A stretch of DNA of 64,000 nt from Cognatundibacterium oligocarboniphilum (GCF_013377855.1 NZ_JABXYJ010000005.1:124001-188000), one strand, 5' to 3'; counted from the stretch's first letter, positions 18,733-28,387 are shown. Program-made: numbers and translations. Notes: generated from the letters alone by a model not told the origin.

Positions 18733-19851
18733 ATGAAATGGTTTGTATTAACGCGCATCAGCATTTTGTCATGTGGACTGATTCTGGGATTGTTTTCGGG
18801 CGTTTGCCAGGCTGAACGTTTGAAAGACCTCGCCGGTATTCAGGGCGTACGCCAAAACCAATTGCTGGGTTATGGTCTGGTGGTGGGGCTTGATGGCAGT
18901 GGCGATCAGACTACACAGACACCGTTTACCGTGCAAAGTATTGTCAGCATGTTGCAGCAGCTCGGAGTGAGCCTGCCGCCAGGAACCAGTTTGCAGTTAA
19001 AAAATGTGGCTGCCGTGATGGTGACCGCTTCGCTGCCTCCGTTTGCACAGCCAGGCCAGACGCTGGATATTACTGTTTCATCAATGGGAAATGCGAAAAG
19101 TCTGCGTGGCGGAACCTTACTGATGACGCCACTCAAAGGTGCGGATAATCAGATTTACGCTATGGCGCAAGGCAATGTGCTGGTCGGTGGCGCAGGGGCC
19201 GCTGCGAACGGTAGTAAAGCGCAGGTGAATCATCTCAGCGTTGGCAGAATTTCAGGTGGTGCGACGGTGGAGCGTGCTGTTCCTAGTTCGGTCGGGCAGG
19301 GGGAAACAGTGCAACTCGAACTCAATACCTCCGACTTTTCGACTGCAAGCCGTGTGGTTGAGGCAATTAACCGTCGTTTCGGTGCTGATACGGCAGCCGC
19401 GATGGACGGACGCACGATTCAGGTCCGGGCGCCAGTCAGCAGTGATCAGCGGGTGGCATTTCTGGGTGCATTAGAGAGTCTTGATGTGACGCCGGCGCAA
19501 ACGGTGGCGAAAGTGATTCTGAATGCACGCACCGGGTCAATCGTGATGAATCAGGCCGTGACACTGGATGCCTGCGCCGTGGCGCATGGTAATTTGTCGG
19601 TGGTGATTAATACTGACAATGCAATCAGTCAGCCGAATGCGTTAGCGGGCGGACAGACTGCTGCCATCGCGAATTCAGGCATCACGATCACTAAAGATGC
19701 CGGACAGTTAATGATGCTCAAGGCGGGTGCGTCACTGGCGGATGTTGTTAAGGCGCTCAACGCGATTGGCGCCACCCCACAGGATTTACTGGCGATTTTG
19801 CAGGCAATCAAAGCTTCGGGCGCATTGCGCGCTGAGCTCGAAATTATTTAA
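18733..19851 (+). CDS. flgI: Flagellar P-ring protein FlgI
   Basis: Periplasmic P-ring subunit, assembled with FlgA. The 372-residue precursor has a signal peptide with cleavage near VCQA-ER and the family start KDLAGIQGVRQNQLLGYGLV. The C-terminal block SLADVVKALNAIGATPQDLLAI is also conserved. AGGGGGAAA lies ahead of the ATG. Confidence 0.98.
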   Translation: MKWFVLTRISILSCGLILGLFSGVCQAERLKDLAGIQGVRQNQLLGYGLVVGLDGSGDQTTQTPFTVQSIVSMLQQLGVSLPPGTSLQLKNVAAVMVTASLPPFAQPGQTLDITVSSMGNAKSLRGGTLLMTPLKGADNQIYAMAQGNVLVGGAGAAANGSKAQVNHLSVGRISGGATVERAVPSSVGQGETVQLELNTSDFSTASRVVEAINRRFGADTAAAMDGRTIQVRAPVSSDQRVAFLGALESLDVTPAQTVAKVILNARTGSIVMNQAVTLDACAVAHGNLSVVINTDNAISQPNALAGGQTAAIANSGITITKDAGQLMMLKAGASLADVVKALNAIGATPQDLLAILQAIKASGALRAELEII

Positions 19852-19860
19852 GGATCTGAG

Positions 19861-20757
19861 ATGATCAGCCGTGCCGATGCCATGGATAGTAAACTGGCTT
19901 TTGATAGTAAAAGTCTGGATGGCCTGAAACAGTCTGCCAAAGATAATTCTCCGGAATCCGTCAAGGCAGCAGCCAAGCAATTTGAAGCATTATTCATGAA
20001 TATGATGCTGAAATCCATGCGGCAGGCCGGTGGGCAGGATGGGGTGTTTGATAATGAACAAACGAAAACCTACACTTCCATGTTGGATCAGCAATTATCC
20101 CAGACTATGGCTAATCGCGGTATTGGTCTGGCCGACGCACTGGTGCGGCAATTAAGTAATAACGCCGTCAATCAGGTTCTTTCCGGGGACAGTAGTGGTA
20201 ATGCGGTTGGAAACGGACGCGCAATTGACTCTTATCTGGATAATCTGAAATTTGAGCCACAACCGGTACCTTCTGCGAAAAGTGGTTTTTCCGGACCCAG
20301 TCATGTGCGGGAATTTCAGGAAAAATTAGCGGCACATGCCGAAGAAGCCAGTAAACAGACCGGTATTCCAGCCAAATTCATGCTGGGGCAGGCTGCACTG
20401 GAGAGTGGGTGGGGACGCAAGGAAATTAAAACAGCAGATGGCTCTGCCAGCCATAATATCTTTGGTGTAAAGGCGACCAGTAAATGGAAGGGCAGAACCG
20501 TGAATGCCGTGACCACGGAGTATATCAATGGCGTAGCGCACCGCAAACTCGAAAAATTTAAGGCTTATGACTCTTATGCGGATGCTTTTAAGGATTATGC
20601 GAAAGTGCTGACAAATAATCCACGTTACGAACAAGTGATTGCTAATGCCAAGGATGCCACTTCCTTTGCTCAGGGGCTGCAACGTGCCGGTTATGCAACT
20701 GATCCTCAGTACGCGAATAAACTGACGCGGATTATCAGGCAGACATTGTCAACCTGA
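19861..20757 (+). CDS. flgJ: Flagellar rod cap and muramidase FlgJ
   Basis: Dual-domain protein. Residues about 1-115 form the rod-binding/scaffold domain (KQFEALFMNMMLKSMRQAGG). Residues about 145-298 form a beta-N-acetylglucosaminidase-type domain that opens peptidoglycan (QAALESGWGRKEI with the catalytic Glu, later YADAFKDYAKVL). The length of 298 residues is typical. It closes the flgB-J run; a separate sigma-28 promoter for flgK follows. Confidence 0.97.
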   Translation: MISRADAMDSKLAFDSKSLDGLKQSAKDNSPESVKAAAKQFEALFMNMMLKSMRQAGGQDGVFDNEQTKTYTSMLDQQLSQTMANRGIGLADALVRQLSNNAVNQVLSGDSSGNAVGNGRAIDSYLDNLKFEPQPVPSAKSGFSGPSHVREFQEKLAAHAEEASKQTGIPAKFMLGQAALESGWGRKEIKTADGSASHNIFGVKATSKWKGRTVNAVTTEYINGVAHRKLEKFKAYDSYADAFKDYAKVLTNNPRYEQVIANAKDATSFAQGLQRAGYATDPQYANKLTRIIRQTLST

Positions 20758-20808
20758 ATTATCAACATACATTAATGAATAATGAATGTGTGATTTGCTT
20801 TGCGGTAT

Positions 20809-20835
20809 TAAAGTTTTCAGGTTTCCTACCGAAAA
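20809..20835 (+). promoter_or_regulatory. Sigma-28 promoter of flgK-flgL
   Basis: TAAAGTTT, an 11-base spacer, then ACCGAAAA: a perfect -35 and 6 of 8 matches to the GCCGATAA -10 of FliA. It lies about 45 bases before the flgK ATG in the 123-base flgJ-flgK gap, as expected for late hook-filament junction genes. Confidence 0.75.
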
Positions 20836-20880
20836 CATTCCCAGTGGCATCAGATGGTTTTAATGGGTAGCAAATAAATT

Positions 20881-23136
20881 ATGGGTACAAATATTCTTAA
20901 TATCGGGCAGAGTGCTCTGGCTGCTGCGCAAACGGGTATTAGTACCGTCGGACATAATATTGCCAATGCTTCAACTCCAGGATACAACCGTCAAGTCATT
21001 CTTCAGACTGCGAATGCGCCCCAGATACTGGGCGGGTCATATGTCGGGCAAGGTGTATCTGTCAGCCAGATTCAGCGACAATATGATACGTTTATTGGCC
21101 AACAGGTGAATGCTGCGCAGACATCCAAAAATCAGGCCGACTCTTATTTGTCTCAAATACAGCAGATTAATAATCTGGTTGCCGATTCAACAGCAGGCGT
21201 GACTCCCGCTTTGCAAGATTTCTTTAAATCAGTCCAGAATTTGTCTTCGTCCCCAAATGGTACTGCAGGGGCAGCAGCGCGCCAGGCAATACTCTCCAGT
21301 GCCCAGGCCCTGGGAGGGCGCTTCAATAGCCTGCAAACCCGTCTGGACCAGATCCGGACAGGTATCAATGGTCAGATTGAGTCGGCTGTCAGTGCGATCA
21401 ATACGTATGCGACACAGTTATCAGCCCTGAACGAAACAATTGCCAGGTCTCAAAGTACGACAGGTTCGCCGCCGAACGATTTGCTGGATCAACGGGATCA
21501 GCTGGTGACTGAGTTGTCCAAGTACACCAAGGTCACAGTCATACCGCAAGATAGTAAATACAATGTCTTTATCGGGAACGGCCAACCTATTGTTATAGGT
21601 GGCGTGGTGAATCAATTGCAGACCAGCAAATCGACGACAGATCCATCGAGAACTGAAGTTTCTTATACTACTAACGGTACCGCTATCCAGGTTGCTGAAA
21701 ATGGATTGCCTGGCGGTATTCTCGGCGGCTTGTTTGATTTCCGTTCAAGTACATTAGACCCGGCGCAGAATGCGATTGGACGGGTAGCACTTGGTATTGC
21801 TTCTAATTTTAACGATCAGCATGCTCTGGGCTTGGATCTGAATGGGCAAGTCGGGGGTAAATTTTTTACCATACCGCAGCCTGTCACCACGCCATCGACT
21901 TCTAATACTTCTAACGCATTACCCACAGCAAGCATCACTAATGTGGGTGCATTGACAACCAGTGATTATCGGTTACAGGTGACTAGTCCGGGTAATTATC
22001 GCGTGATTCGTGTTTCTGATGGACAGGTTACAACCGCAACTTCGCAGCCTATCAGTGTTGATGGGGTCAGTATGCAGTTTCCTCAGCCACCGGCGGCACA
22101 GCCTGCTGCCGGTGATGAATATATGATCCGGCCAACATCAGCGGTCGCAGGGGGATTTGGGGTTTATATTAATGATCCGTCTAAAGTTGCTGCTTCTGCG
22201 CCAATGACCAGTTCTGCACCGACAACCAATACTGGCAATAGCAAAATCTCTGCAGGTACGCTGGACTCCCCTGTTGCAGCAGCATCGACCTCTGCCGGTG
22301 CTACGATTAGCCCGGTATCAACAGACAATACGTACTCCGGTTCACCGCTGACAGCAGCGGTCACGCTGACTTTTACGGCACCAGGTACCTTGTCTGGATT
22401 TCCGTCGAATGCCACCGTGACGGTGAAGACAGGCGGGGTGACCACAAACTATGCACCTCCGGCGAGCATCCCTTATACCAGTGGTGCTACGATCAGTTTT
22501 AGCGGTATGAATTTTGTTATTGCCAACGGAACCGGTGCTCCTGCTAACGGGGATACCTTTACCTTAAGTCCATCTATCCCGGTGGCCACATCTAAGCTGA
22601 CTTTTAATGCTCCGGCTAATACCGTGACTGGATTTCCTCCGAATGCCAATGTCACCGTGACCAATCCCAACAGCACAACCGGTACAACTTATCCGGCAGG
22701 TACGGCAATTCCTTACGTCAGTGGGGCAACTTATAGCTTTTCCGGAACCAGCTATACCATTTCAGGTACGCCAGCCAATGGTGACGTGTTTAATATCTCT
22801 CCGAATGTCGCCGGAACTGGTGATAACCGAAACTCTTTGTTGCTTGCTGGAATACAGACGCAGAATAATCTGATTGGCGGCACCACGACAATCCAGGGAG
22901 CCTATGCGCAATTTGTCAGCCAGGTTGGCAACAAGACGCATGAATTGCAGGTGACGAGTGCTTCTGAAACAACTACGTTGAAAAATGCAACAGATATACA
23001 GCAATCTGTATCGGGCGTTAATCTGGACGAAGAGGCTGCCAATTTATTGAAGTATCAGCAGGCATATCAGGCTGCCGGAAAACTGATGCAAATCGCCAGC
23101 CAGCTGTTTGAAACTTTGCTGGCAATCGGAAGGTAG
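20881..23136 (+). CDS. flgK: Flagellar hook-filament junction protein 1, FlgK, with enlarged central region
   Basis: Joins hook to filament. The N-terminal D0 region (TGISTVGHNIANASTPGYNR), the D1 DLLDQRDQLVTELSKY block and the C-terminal NLDEEAANLLKYQQAYQA are canonical. At 751 residues it is longer than many FlgK proteins (about 550-650). The extra length sits in the exposed middle, where two similar beta-rich modules of about 70 residues occur in tandem (about residues 494-567 and 571-641), after a related stretch near residues 360-420. Chaperone is FlgN. It is followed 8 bases later by flgL. Confidence 0.97.
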   Translation: MGTNILNIGQSALAAAQTGISTVGHNIANASTPGYNRQVILQTANAPQILGGSYVGQGVSVSQIQRQYDTFIGQQVNAAQTSKNQADSYLSQIQQINNLVADSTAGVTPALQDFFKSVQNLSSSPNGTAGAAARQAILSSAQALGGRFNSLQTRLDQIRTGINGQIESAVSAINTYATQLSALNETIARSQSTTGSPPNDLLDQRDQLVTELSKYTKVTVIPQDSKYNVFIGNGQPIVIGGVVNQLQTSKSTTDPSRTEVSYTTNGTAIQVAENGLPGGILGGLFDFRSSTLDPAQNAIGRVALGIASNFNDQHALGLDLNGQVGGKFFTIPQPVTTPSTSNTSNALPTASITNVGALTTSDYRLQVTSPGNYRVIRVSDGQVTTATSQPISVDGVSMQFPQPPAAQPAAGDEYMIRPTSAVAGGFGVYINDPSKVAASAPMTSSAPTTNTGNSKISAGTLDSPVAAASTSAGATISPVSTDNTYSGSPLTAAVTLTFTAPGTLSGFPSNATVTVKTGGVTTNYAPPASIPYTSGATISFSGMNFVIANGTGAPANGDTFTLSPSIPVATSKLTFNAPANTVTGFPPNANVTVTNPNSTTGTTYPAGTAIPYVSGATYSFSGTSYTISGTPANGDVFNISPNVAGTGDNRNSLLLAGIQTQNNLIGGTTTIQGAYAQFVSQVGNKTHELQVTSASETTTLKNATDIQQSVSGVNLDEEAANLLKYQQAYQAAGKLMQIASQLFETLLAIGR
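22360..22806 (+). repeat. Tandem beta-rich modules within flgK
   Basis: Two consecutive protein modules share a pattern: L-T-F-x-A-P, then GFPxNAxVTV, then IPYxSGAT, then SFSG, then PANGDxFxxSP. Copy one is coded at about 22360-22581, copy two at about 22591-22806. Conservation is at protein level with diverged DNA, so the duplication is old. Confidence 0.8.
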
Positions 23137-23144
23137 GAACTTAT

Positions 23145-24359
23145 ATGCGTATCAGTACTCGGATGATTTATGAGGGCGGTGGTTCCCGTATCAGCGATCT
23201 GCAGTCCTCGCTGAATAAAACCCAGCAGCAGATCGCATCTGGCCGCCAGATTCTGACACCTGCCGATGATCCCATTGGTTCTGCGCGTGCGTTGGTAATT
23301 ACACAGGCGGATTCCATTAATGATCAGTATGCTGTTAACCGGCAAAATGCTAAAGCAAATCTGTCAATGTCTGACTCAGTGCTGGGCAGCGTCACTACCA
23401 CTTTGCAAAATCTGAAAGTTTTGATGGTCAATGCTGGCAACGGTGCATTAAATGATAATGACCGTACTGCTATTGCCACTGAAATGCAGAGTAATCTGGA
23501 TCAGCTGATGGGGCTGGCTAACACGACCGATGGTACCGGTGCGTATTTGTTTTCAGGATTTTCAACCACAACAGCCCCCTATACCAAGACAGCTGGCGGT
23601 GCAAAGTACAATGGTGATCAGGGGCAGCGTTATCTCCAGGTCGATACCACACGCCAATTGCCGCTGAGTACACCCGGAACGATGATTTTTGAAAACATCC
23701 GCACTTCAACCGGGCAATTTAATGTTGTTCCAAATCCTTCCAATACCGGGCAAGCGGTTGCTACCGTCAGTATTAATCCTGCGACAGCATCTAGTCTGAC
23801 AGGTAATAATTATGATGTGGCATTTGATGCACTGGCTGCAAATTTTACGGTCACCAACAAAACTACGGGTGCCGTGGTTGTCCCAAGCACAGCATATACA
23901 AGCCCTGCCACGGTCACTGTAGATGGGATGAAGATTACTTTGACGAATACCCCTGGTGCGCCAGCACCGGGAGATCATTTTTCTATTCAGCCGGGCAATC
24001 AGAACATTTTTGAAACCGTCACGGATGTGATTAATGCCTTGAAGACGCCAACTTCCTCCGCGCCGGCGAAAAAAGATTTGACGGCAGCTTTGAGTCAAGG
24101 TGGTTCAAATTTGGATGCGTCGCTGAGTAATGTGTTGACGCAACGCGCCCAGATTGGTTCCAGTCTGAAAGAAATCGATGATCTTGACAGTGTTGGTTCA
24201 GCAAACGGTGTCTATTATAAGCAGTCGTTGTCGCAGATTCAGGATCTGGATTATGCGAAAGCGATTACATCTCTGAGTCAGCAGCAGACGATTTTGCAGG
24301 CAGCACAGCAATCATTCGTTAAAACGGCCAACTTATCGCTGTTCAGCTATATCACCTGA
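23145..24359 (+). CDS. flgL: Flagellar hook-filament junction protein 3, FlgL
   Basis: Second junction protein, between FlgK and flagellin. The 404-residue product has a flagellin-like N-terminus (ISTRMIYEGGGSRISDLQ, QIASGRQILTPADDPI) and a C-terminal coiled helix (YAKAITSLSQQQTILQAAQQ). The middle contains a module ending APGDHFSIQPG that resembles the FlgK inserts. It shares the flgK sigma-28 promoter. The filament cap and flagellin genes are not in this window. Confidence 0.96.
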   Translation: MRISTRMIYEGGGSRISDLQSSLNKTQQQIASGRQILTPADDPIGSARALVITQADSINDQYAVNRQNAKANLSMSDSVLGSVTTTLQNLKVLMVNAGNGALNDNDRTAIATEMQSNLDQLMGLANTTDGTGAYLFSGFSTTTAPYTKTAGGAKYNGDQGQRYLQVDTTRQLPLSTPGTMIFENIRTSTGQFNVVPNPSNTGQAVATVSINPATASSLTGNNYDVAFDALAANFTVTNKTTGAVVVPSTAYTSPATVTVDGMKITLTNTPGAPAPGDHFSIQPGNQNIFETVTDVINALKTPTSSAPAKKDLTAALSQGGSNLDASLSNVLTQRAQIGSSLKEIDDLDSVGSANGVYYKQSLSQIQDLDYAKAITSLSQQQTILQAAQQSFVKTANLSLFSYIT

Positions 24360-24497
24360 TTACCGCTTCATTGGGATTCTTTAATTTCATCCGACTTTAA
24401 TGCATTCCTCTCCAAAAAAATGTCACTCATACGGTGGTATTTTTTTCATACTGGTAGTTGTGGTACCAGGCATTGAGCAAAAATGCAGAACGATGAC

Positions 24498-24764
24498 TCA
24501 GACTTTTTCCATCTCTTCGGAATCCAGTCCGATGACGTGCGTTTGCAGCTGTCCGCGTTCATCATGCCATTCCCTGACAACACAAGGATAGCCATCTTCA
24601 TCGAGTGCGATGATTTTAAAAAACTGTCCGATCATTGATTCGATCAGAATTCGTTCATCCTCCGGAAAACTCTTTATGAACTGCGGGTTCAGTGTAACGA
24701 TGCGAACGATATCGCCAATCACAACAGCTTGATTTTTACAATCGTAAATGGGTGAGGAAATCAT
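24498..24764 (-). CDS. Small hypothetical protein, 88 residues
   Basis: I do not recognise a family. The product starts MISSPIYDCKNQAVVIGDIV and has acidic and hydrophobic stretches (FPEDERILIESMIGQFFKII, REWHDERGQLQTHVIGLDSE) with no signal peptide or membrane segment. The VVIGDIVRIV opening and the alternating pattern suggest a small SH3-like beta fold. AAGGAAAAG precedes the ATG at good spacing, and codon use looks like a real gene. It is a single gene between flgL and the OPT transporter, behind the latter's terminator. Confidence 0.65.
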   Translation of the reverse strand: MISSPIYDCKNQAVVIGDIVRIVTLNPQFIKSFPEDERILIESMIGQFFKIIALDEDGYPCVVREWHDERGQLQTHVIGLDSEEMEKV

Positions 24765-24807
24765 CTTCTTTTCCTTGGTACAAGTAGATCTGTGTGGACA
24801 GACGGGA

Positions 24808-24844
24808 ATAAAAAGGGCTCGAATTCACAGGAATTCAAGCCCTG
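24808..24844 (-). terminator. Rho-independent terminator of the OPT transporter gene
   Basis: On the minus strand, AGGGCTTGAATTC, a short loop, GAATTCGAGCCCT, then TTTTT. It lies about 60 bases after the stop of the minus-strand transporter gene. Confidence 0.85.
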
Positions 24845-24902
24845 AATCGTTAGCAATACCGGTCTCTTTGATAAAAAATATCTAATCGGGTGCTGTCGCT
24901 GC

Positions 24903-27161
24903 TTAACGATCAGATGGGGTATTTTTTTCTCTGCCAATCCAGTACAGCAACAAAACGATCACGGCGTAAGGCAGCATCGTCAGGGCATTAGCATTGGGTC
25001 CTTCAAAGAAAGGATTATGTACAGTCGCCCAGTTGCCGATGGCCTGATCAAAACCGGTCAGAATACCTGCAGTGAAGGCGATCACAATCCCTGCCAGCGC
25101 TCCGCCGGCAATATAGCCAGAGGATAACAGCACACCCGCACTGCGATCGCCGGCAGCCTGCATTTCTTCTGCATTCAGGTTCTTATACTGATCGAGCTTG
25201 CTGTTCCTGCGATCGACCAGCCAGCGTATCATGCCGCCGACAAACAGGGGGGCTGACGATGATAGCGGCAAATAAACACCGACTGCAAATGCCAGCGATG
25301 GGATGCCGGACATTTCCAGCACCAGCGCAATCATCACGCCAAATAATACCAGCGTCCAAGGTAACTGACGATCCAGAATCCCTTTGATGATGTACGACAT
25401 CAGCACAGCTTTGGGGGCATCGTATTTTTTTACCTCAGTTCCGTCAGGGCGCTTGTTGTAGGCGCCATTGATGCCCGGATCAACCAGGTAGACCACTTGT
25501 CCTGCATCGTTCACCAGATACTTGCCGGCAGGGCCGCCATTGCTGTCATTCTTGTGCCAGACTTTATAGGTGGTCTTATCCTGTTCGGCCTGTGGACCTT
25601 GCAATTGCGCGGTTTCAGTCAGTTTGGCGGCATCAGTGCTGAGACCTGCGGTAACCTGTGCTGCCGGTACGTAGACTGTGCCTGCATCGTTCAGCTTCAA
25701 CAGGATTGGGCCCAGAATCAACGCTGATGACAGAGCGCCGGCGAGAATAGCGTACTGTTGCAGGCGTGGCGTGGACCCTACCAGATAACCGGTTTTTAAA
25801 TCCTGGGAAGTGGTGCCTGCATTGCTGGACGCAATACAGACGATCGCACCGACAGAGAGTGCCGTCACATAATATTGACCACCGGTCCAGCCCATCAACA
25901 GAAAAATCAGGCAGGTGAATAACAGCGTCGCTACAGTCATGCCGGAAATCGGGTTGGAAGACGAACCAATTTCACCAGTGAGGCGGGAAGACACGGTGGA
26001 GAACAAAAATCCGAATACCAGTATCAGCAATGCACCGAGTAAATTCATGTGCAATGGTGTTGCCATTGTGATGATGGCAATGATTGCCAGCGCACCGATG
26101 ATTACCCATTTCATCGGAATATCCTGATCAGTGCGTAATACGGCGCGGACTTGTTCTTTGCCGTTCCGCATGCCCGATAATCCGGCCGACAGACTGCGCC
26201 AGATGGTAGGCATGGCACGCATCAGGCTGACCAGTCCGCCAGCAGCGACAGCGCCTGCGCCGATGTACAGTACATAGGCGCTGCGGATTTCGTGAGGGCT
26301 CATGGCGCTGATCAGCTTGGTTCCGGGTGTCAGCGGGACGGTCAGCGCATCGCCAAAAAATTTGATCATCGGGATCAACAACAGGTAAGACATGACGCCG
26401 CCTGCAGCCATTACAGCAGCAATACGGGGGCCGATGATGTAGCCAACGCCGAGTAATTCCGGAGATACTTCTGCGCCGATCGAGCCGGCTTTTAGTGGAG
26501 TGCCAAAAACAACTTCGGGGGTGTCTTTCCATCCTTTGAACGCGACATTGGCAATTTTATATAACAGACCGATTCCGAATCCGCCGAAGATAATGGCTGC
26601 GCGGCGGTTCGCATCATCCTGAGCATGCGGATTGCTGGTTTCACCAGCGGCCTCACGCGAGGTATCAGTGGCAGCTGCTTTTAATACCTCGGCACAGGCA
26701 GTCCCTTCCGGGTATTTCAGTTCACCGTGTTTTTCCACAATCATGGTACGTCGCATCGGGATCATCATCAGGATGCCAAGCAAACCACCAAGGCAGCCGA
26801 CGAGCATCACGCGGTAGATTTCCAGATCAAAACCCAGGATCAGGATAGCAGGCATGGTGACGCCCAGGCCGAATGCGAGCGATTCACCCGCCGAGCCGGC
26901 AGTCTGGGTAATACTGTTTTCCAGAATCGTGGAATCTTTACCACCCGCCTTGTTAAACAGGCGGAACAGTGTGATGGCAATCACGGCTACCGGAATCGAG
27001 GCGCTGACGGTCAGGCCGACTTTTAACACCAGATAGAGTGATGAAGCGCCAAAAATCATACCGAGCACCACCCCCATGATCAGGGCGCGGGCAGTCATTT
27101 CCGGTAACTGTGCTGCAGCGGGTATGTACGGCTTAAATGCGGAAGTGGTTTCTTTTTGCAT
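24903..27161 (-). CDS. OPT-family oligopeptide transporter
   Basis: Inner-membrane proton-coupled importer of the OPT family, which takes up small peptides or metal chelates. The 752-residue product has about 14-16 hydrophobic segments across its length. An N-terminal block (LTVSASIPVAVIAITLFRL, NSITQTAGSAGESLAFG) and GTACAEVLKA are typical of the prokaryotic OPT group. The long soluble loop around residues 490-560 is also usual. No partner gene lies beside it. The substrate cannot be read from the sequence. Confidence 0.93.
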   Translation of the reverse strand: MQKETTSAFKPYIPAAAQLPEMTARALIMGVVLGMIFGASSLYLVLKVGLTVSASIPVAVIAITLFRLFNKAGGKDSTILENSITQTAGSAGESLAFGLGVTMPAILILGFDLEIYRVMLVGCLGGLLGILMMIPMRRTMIVEKHGELKYPEGTACAEVLKAAATDTSREAAGETSNPHAQDDANRRAAIIFGGFGIGLLYKIANVAFKGWKDTPEVVFGTPLKAGSIGAEVSPELLGVGYIIGPRIAAVMAAGGVMSYLLLIPMIKFFGDALTVPLTPGTKLISAMSPHEIRSAYVLYIGAGAVAAGGLVSLMRAMPTIWRSLSAGLSGMRNGKEQVRAVLRTDQDIPMKWVIIGALAIIAIITMATPLHMNLLGALLILVFGFLFSTVSSRLTGEIGSSSNPISGMTVATLLFTCLIFLLMGWTGGQYYVTALSVGAIVCIASSNAGTTSQDLKTGYLVGSTPRLQQYAILAGALSSALILGPILLKLNDAGTVYVPAAQVTAGLSTDAAKLTETAQLQGPQAEQDKTTYKVWHKNDSNGGPAGKYLVNDAGQVVYLVDPGINGAYNKRPDGTEVKKYDAPKAVLMSYIIKGILDRQLPWTLVLFGVMIALVLEMSGIPSLAFAVGVYLPLSSSAPLFVGGMIRWLVDRRNSKLDQYKNLNAEEMQAAGDRSAGVLLSSGYIAGGALAGIVIAFTAGILTGFDQAIGNWATVHNPFFEGPNANALTMLPYAVIVLLLYWIGREKNTPSDR

Positions 27162-27520
27162 TGGTGACCCTTTTTTTGTTATGCATGATGGACTCTGCCA
27201 GTTGTGCTGACCGGGTCCGCCCGGACTTGATGATCTTTGTCGCCGCAGATGATCAATTTACTAATCGCGCATTATCACGCTTTTTTTCCTTTCTGAGCAA
27301 TCACCGGGTGCCTTCTTTTCCGGCGATGTATCGTTCTTTTGCTGATTACCGGAGGTAGGAGAAGTGCATCGTGATTTAAACGTGATAGATTGGCGGGGTT
27401 TTTGCGTTGCAGCCCAATAACGGACGGGCTGACGCAAAATTACCGGCCTCAGGCAAGCAGGTGCAAGTGGCGCGGATGATTTGGTACGAGTCAGATAATG
27501 TGATGAATGATTGAAAGCGT
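27162..27520. other. Divergent intergenic region, OPT transporter / exonuclease
   Basis: 359 bases that should carry promoters for both flanking genes. A 73-codon open frame (27137-27358, plus) begins with a signal-like stretch but overlaps the start of the transporter gene head to head, and its second half has no recognisable feature. I do not call it a gene. No repeat or terminator stands out. Confidence 0.4.
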
Positions 27521-28387
27521 ATGTTTGAACAGGCAGTGGTTGTCATCGATTTTGAAACTTCCGGCATGAGCCCGGAGCAGGGTGGGCGTGTGACGGAAGT
27601 CGCCGCGTTACGGATAGTGGGCGGCGCGGTCACGGAGCGTTTTGTCTCGCTGGTCAATAGTCGCGTGCGGATTCCGTATTTTATTACTGAATTGACCGGT
27701 ATTACGCAGGCCATGGTCGATGCTGCACCGCCGGCGGAGGAGGTATTTCCCTCTTTGCTGGCATTTATCGGCGATTCTGCGCTGGTGGCGCACAATGCGA
27801 GTTTTGACGAAAAGTTCTTGTGGTCCGAAAGTCAGCGTCTGGGGCTGCAACCATCACATCAGGGCGTGATCTGTTCCGTCAAGCTGGCACGCAGGATTTG
27901 TCCCGGTTTACCCAGCTATTCACTTGGTCCGCTGGCCGCTGCACTGAAAATCCGTTTTGAAGGGCGCGCGCATCGGGCAGAAGCGGATGCGCAGGTCACG
28001 GCAGCGCTGATGTTGTATCTGGCGACGCAATTGCAGCAACGCTACACTACACAGGCACCAATTAATCCGCAATTGCTGGTGCAGGTGAACCGGCTGGCTG
28101 CCGCCAAAGTTTCTGGATTTTTACAAAAGTATTTTTCACCTCCGGAACACGCTGTCGTGACGGCTGCGTCGCCTGCAGTCAGTATCGGACATTCGCAGCG
28201 TTTCAGGCATTACAAAGGCGGGATTTACGAGTTGGTCTGCGAGGCGACTCAGGAGGCTGATCTGAGTCCGGTGATCGTTTATCGCGCCCAGAACGGAAGT
28301 ATCTGGACTAGGCCCAAGAGTGTGTTTTTTGAGATGCTGGAGATTGACGGGAAGCAGGTGCAGCGGTTTACGCCGTTGACCGTCTGA
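27521..28387 (+). CDS. DEDDh 3'-5' exonuclease (DnaQ-like) fused to a DUF1653 domain
   Basis: Residues 1 to about 170 form a DnaQ/epsilon-type exonuclease: ExoI DFETSG (Asp10, Glu12), ExoII VAHNASFDEKF, and ExoIII HRAEADAQVT with the His-Asp pair of the DEDDh subclass, so all catalytic positions are present. Residues about 229-288 match DUF1653 (RHYKGGIYELV, VIVYRAQNG, IWTRP, DGKQVQRF), a small domain usually found as a stand-alone protein. A linker of about 55 residues joins them. It is not the replicative epsilon subunit. A role in DNA repair or nucleic-acid turnover is inferred. It is monocistronic, divergent from the OPT gene. Confidence 0.9.
   Translation: MFEQAVVVIDFETSGMSPEQGGRVTEVAALRIVGGAVTERFVSLVNSRVRIPYFITELTGITQAMVDAAPPAEEVFPSLLAFIGDSALVAHNASFDEKFLWSESQRLGLQPSHQGVICSVKLARRICPGLPSYSLGPLAAALKIRFEGRAHRAEADAQVTAALMLYLATQLQQRYTTQAPINPQLLVQVNRLAAAKVSGFLQKYFSPPEHAVVTAASPAVSIGHSQRFRHYKGGIYELVCEATQEADLSPVIVYRAQNGSIWTRPKSVFFEMLEIDGKQVQRFTPLTV

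Noticed and set aside
27137-27358. 73-codon open frame with a signal-like N-terminus
   Set aside because: It overlaps the start of the OPT transporter gene head to head, has no clear ribosome site, and its second half shows no domain.
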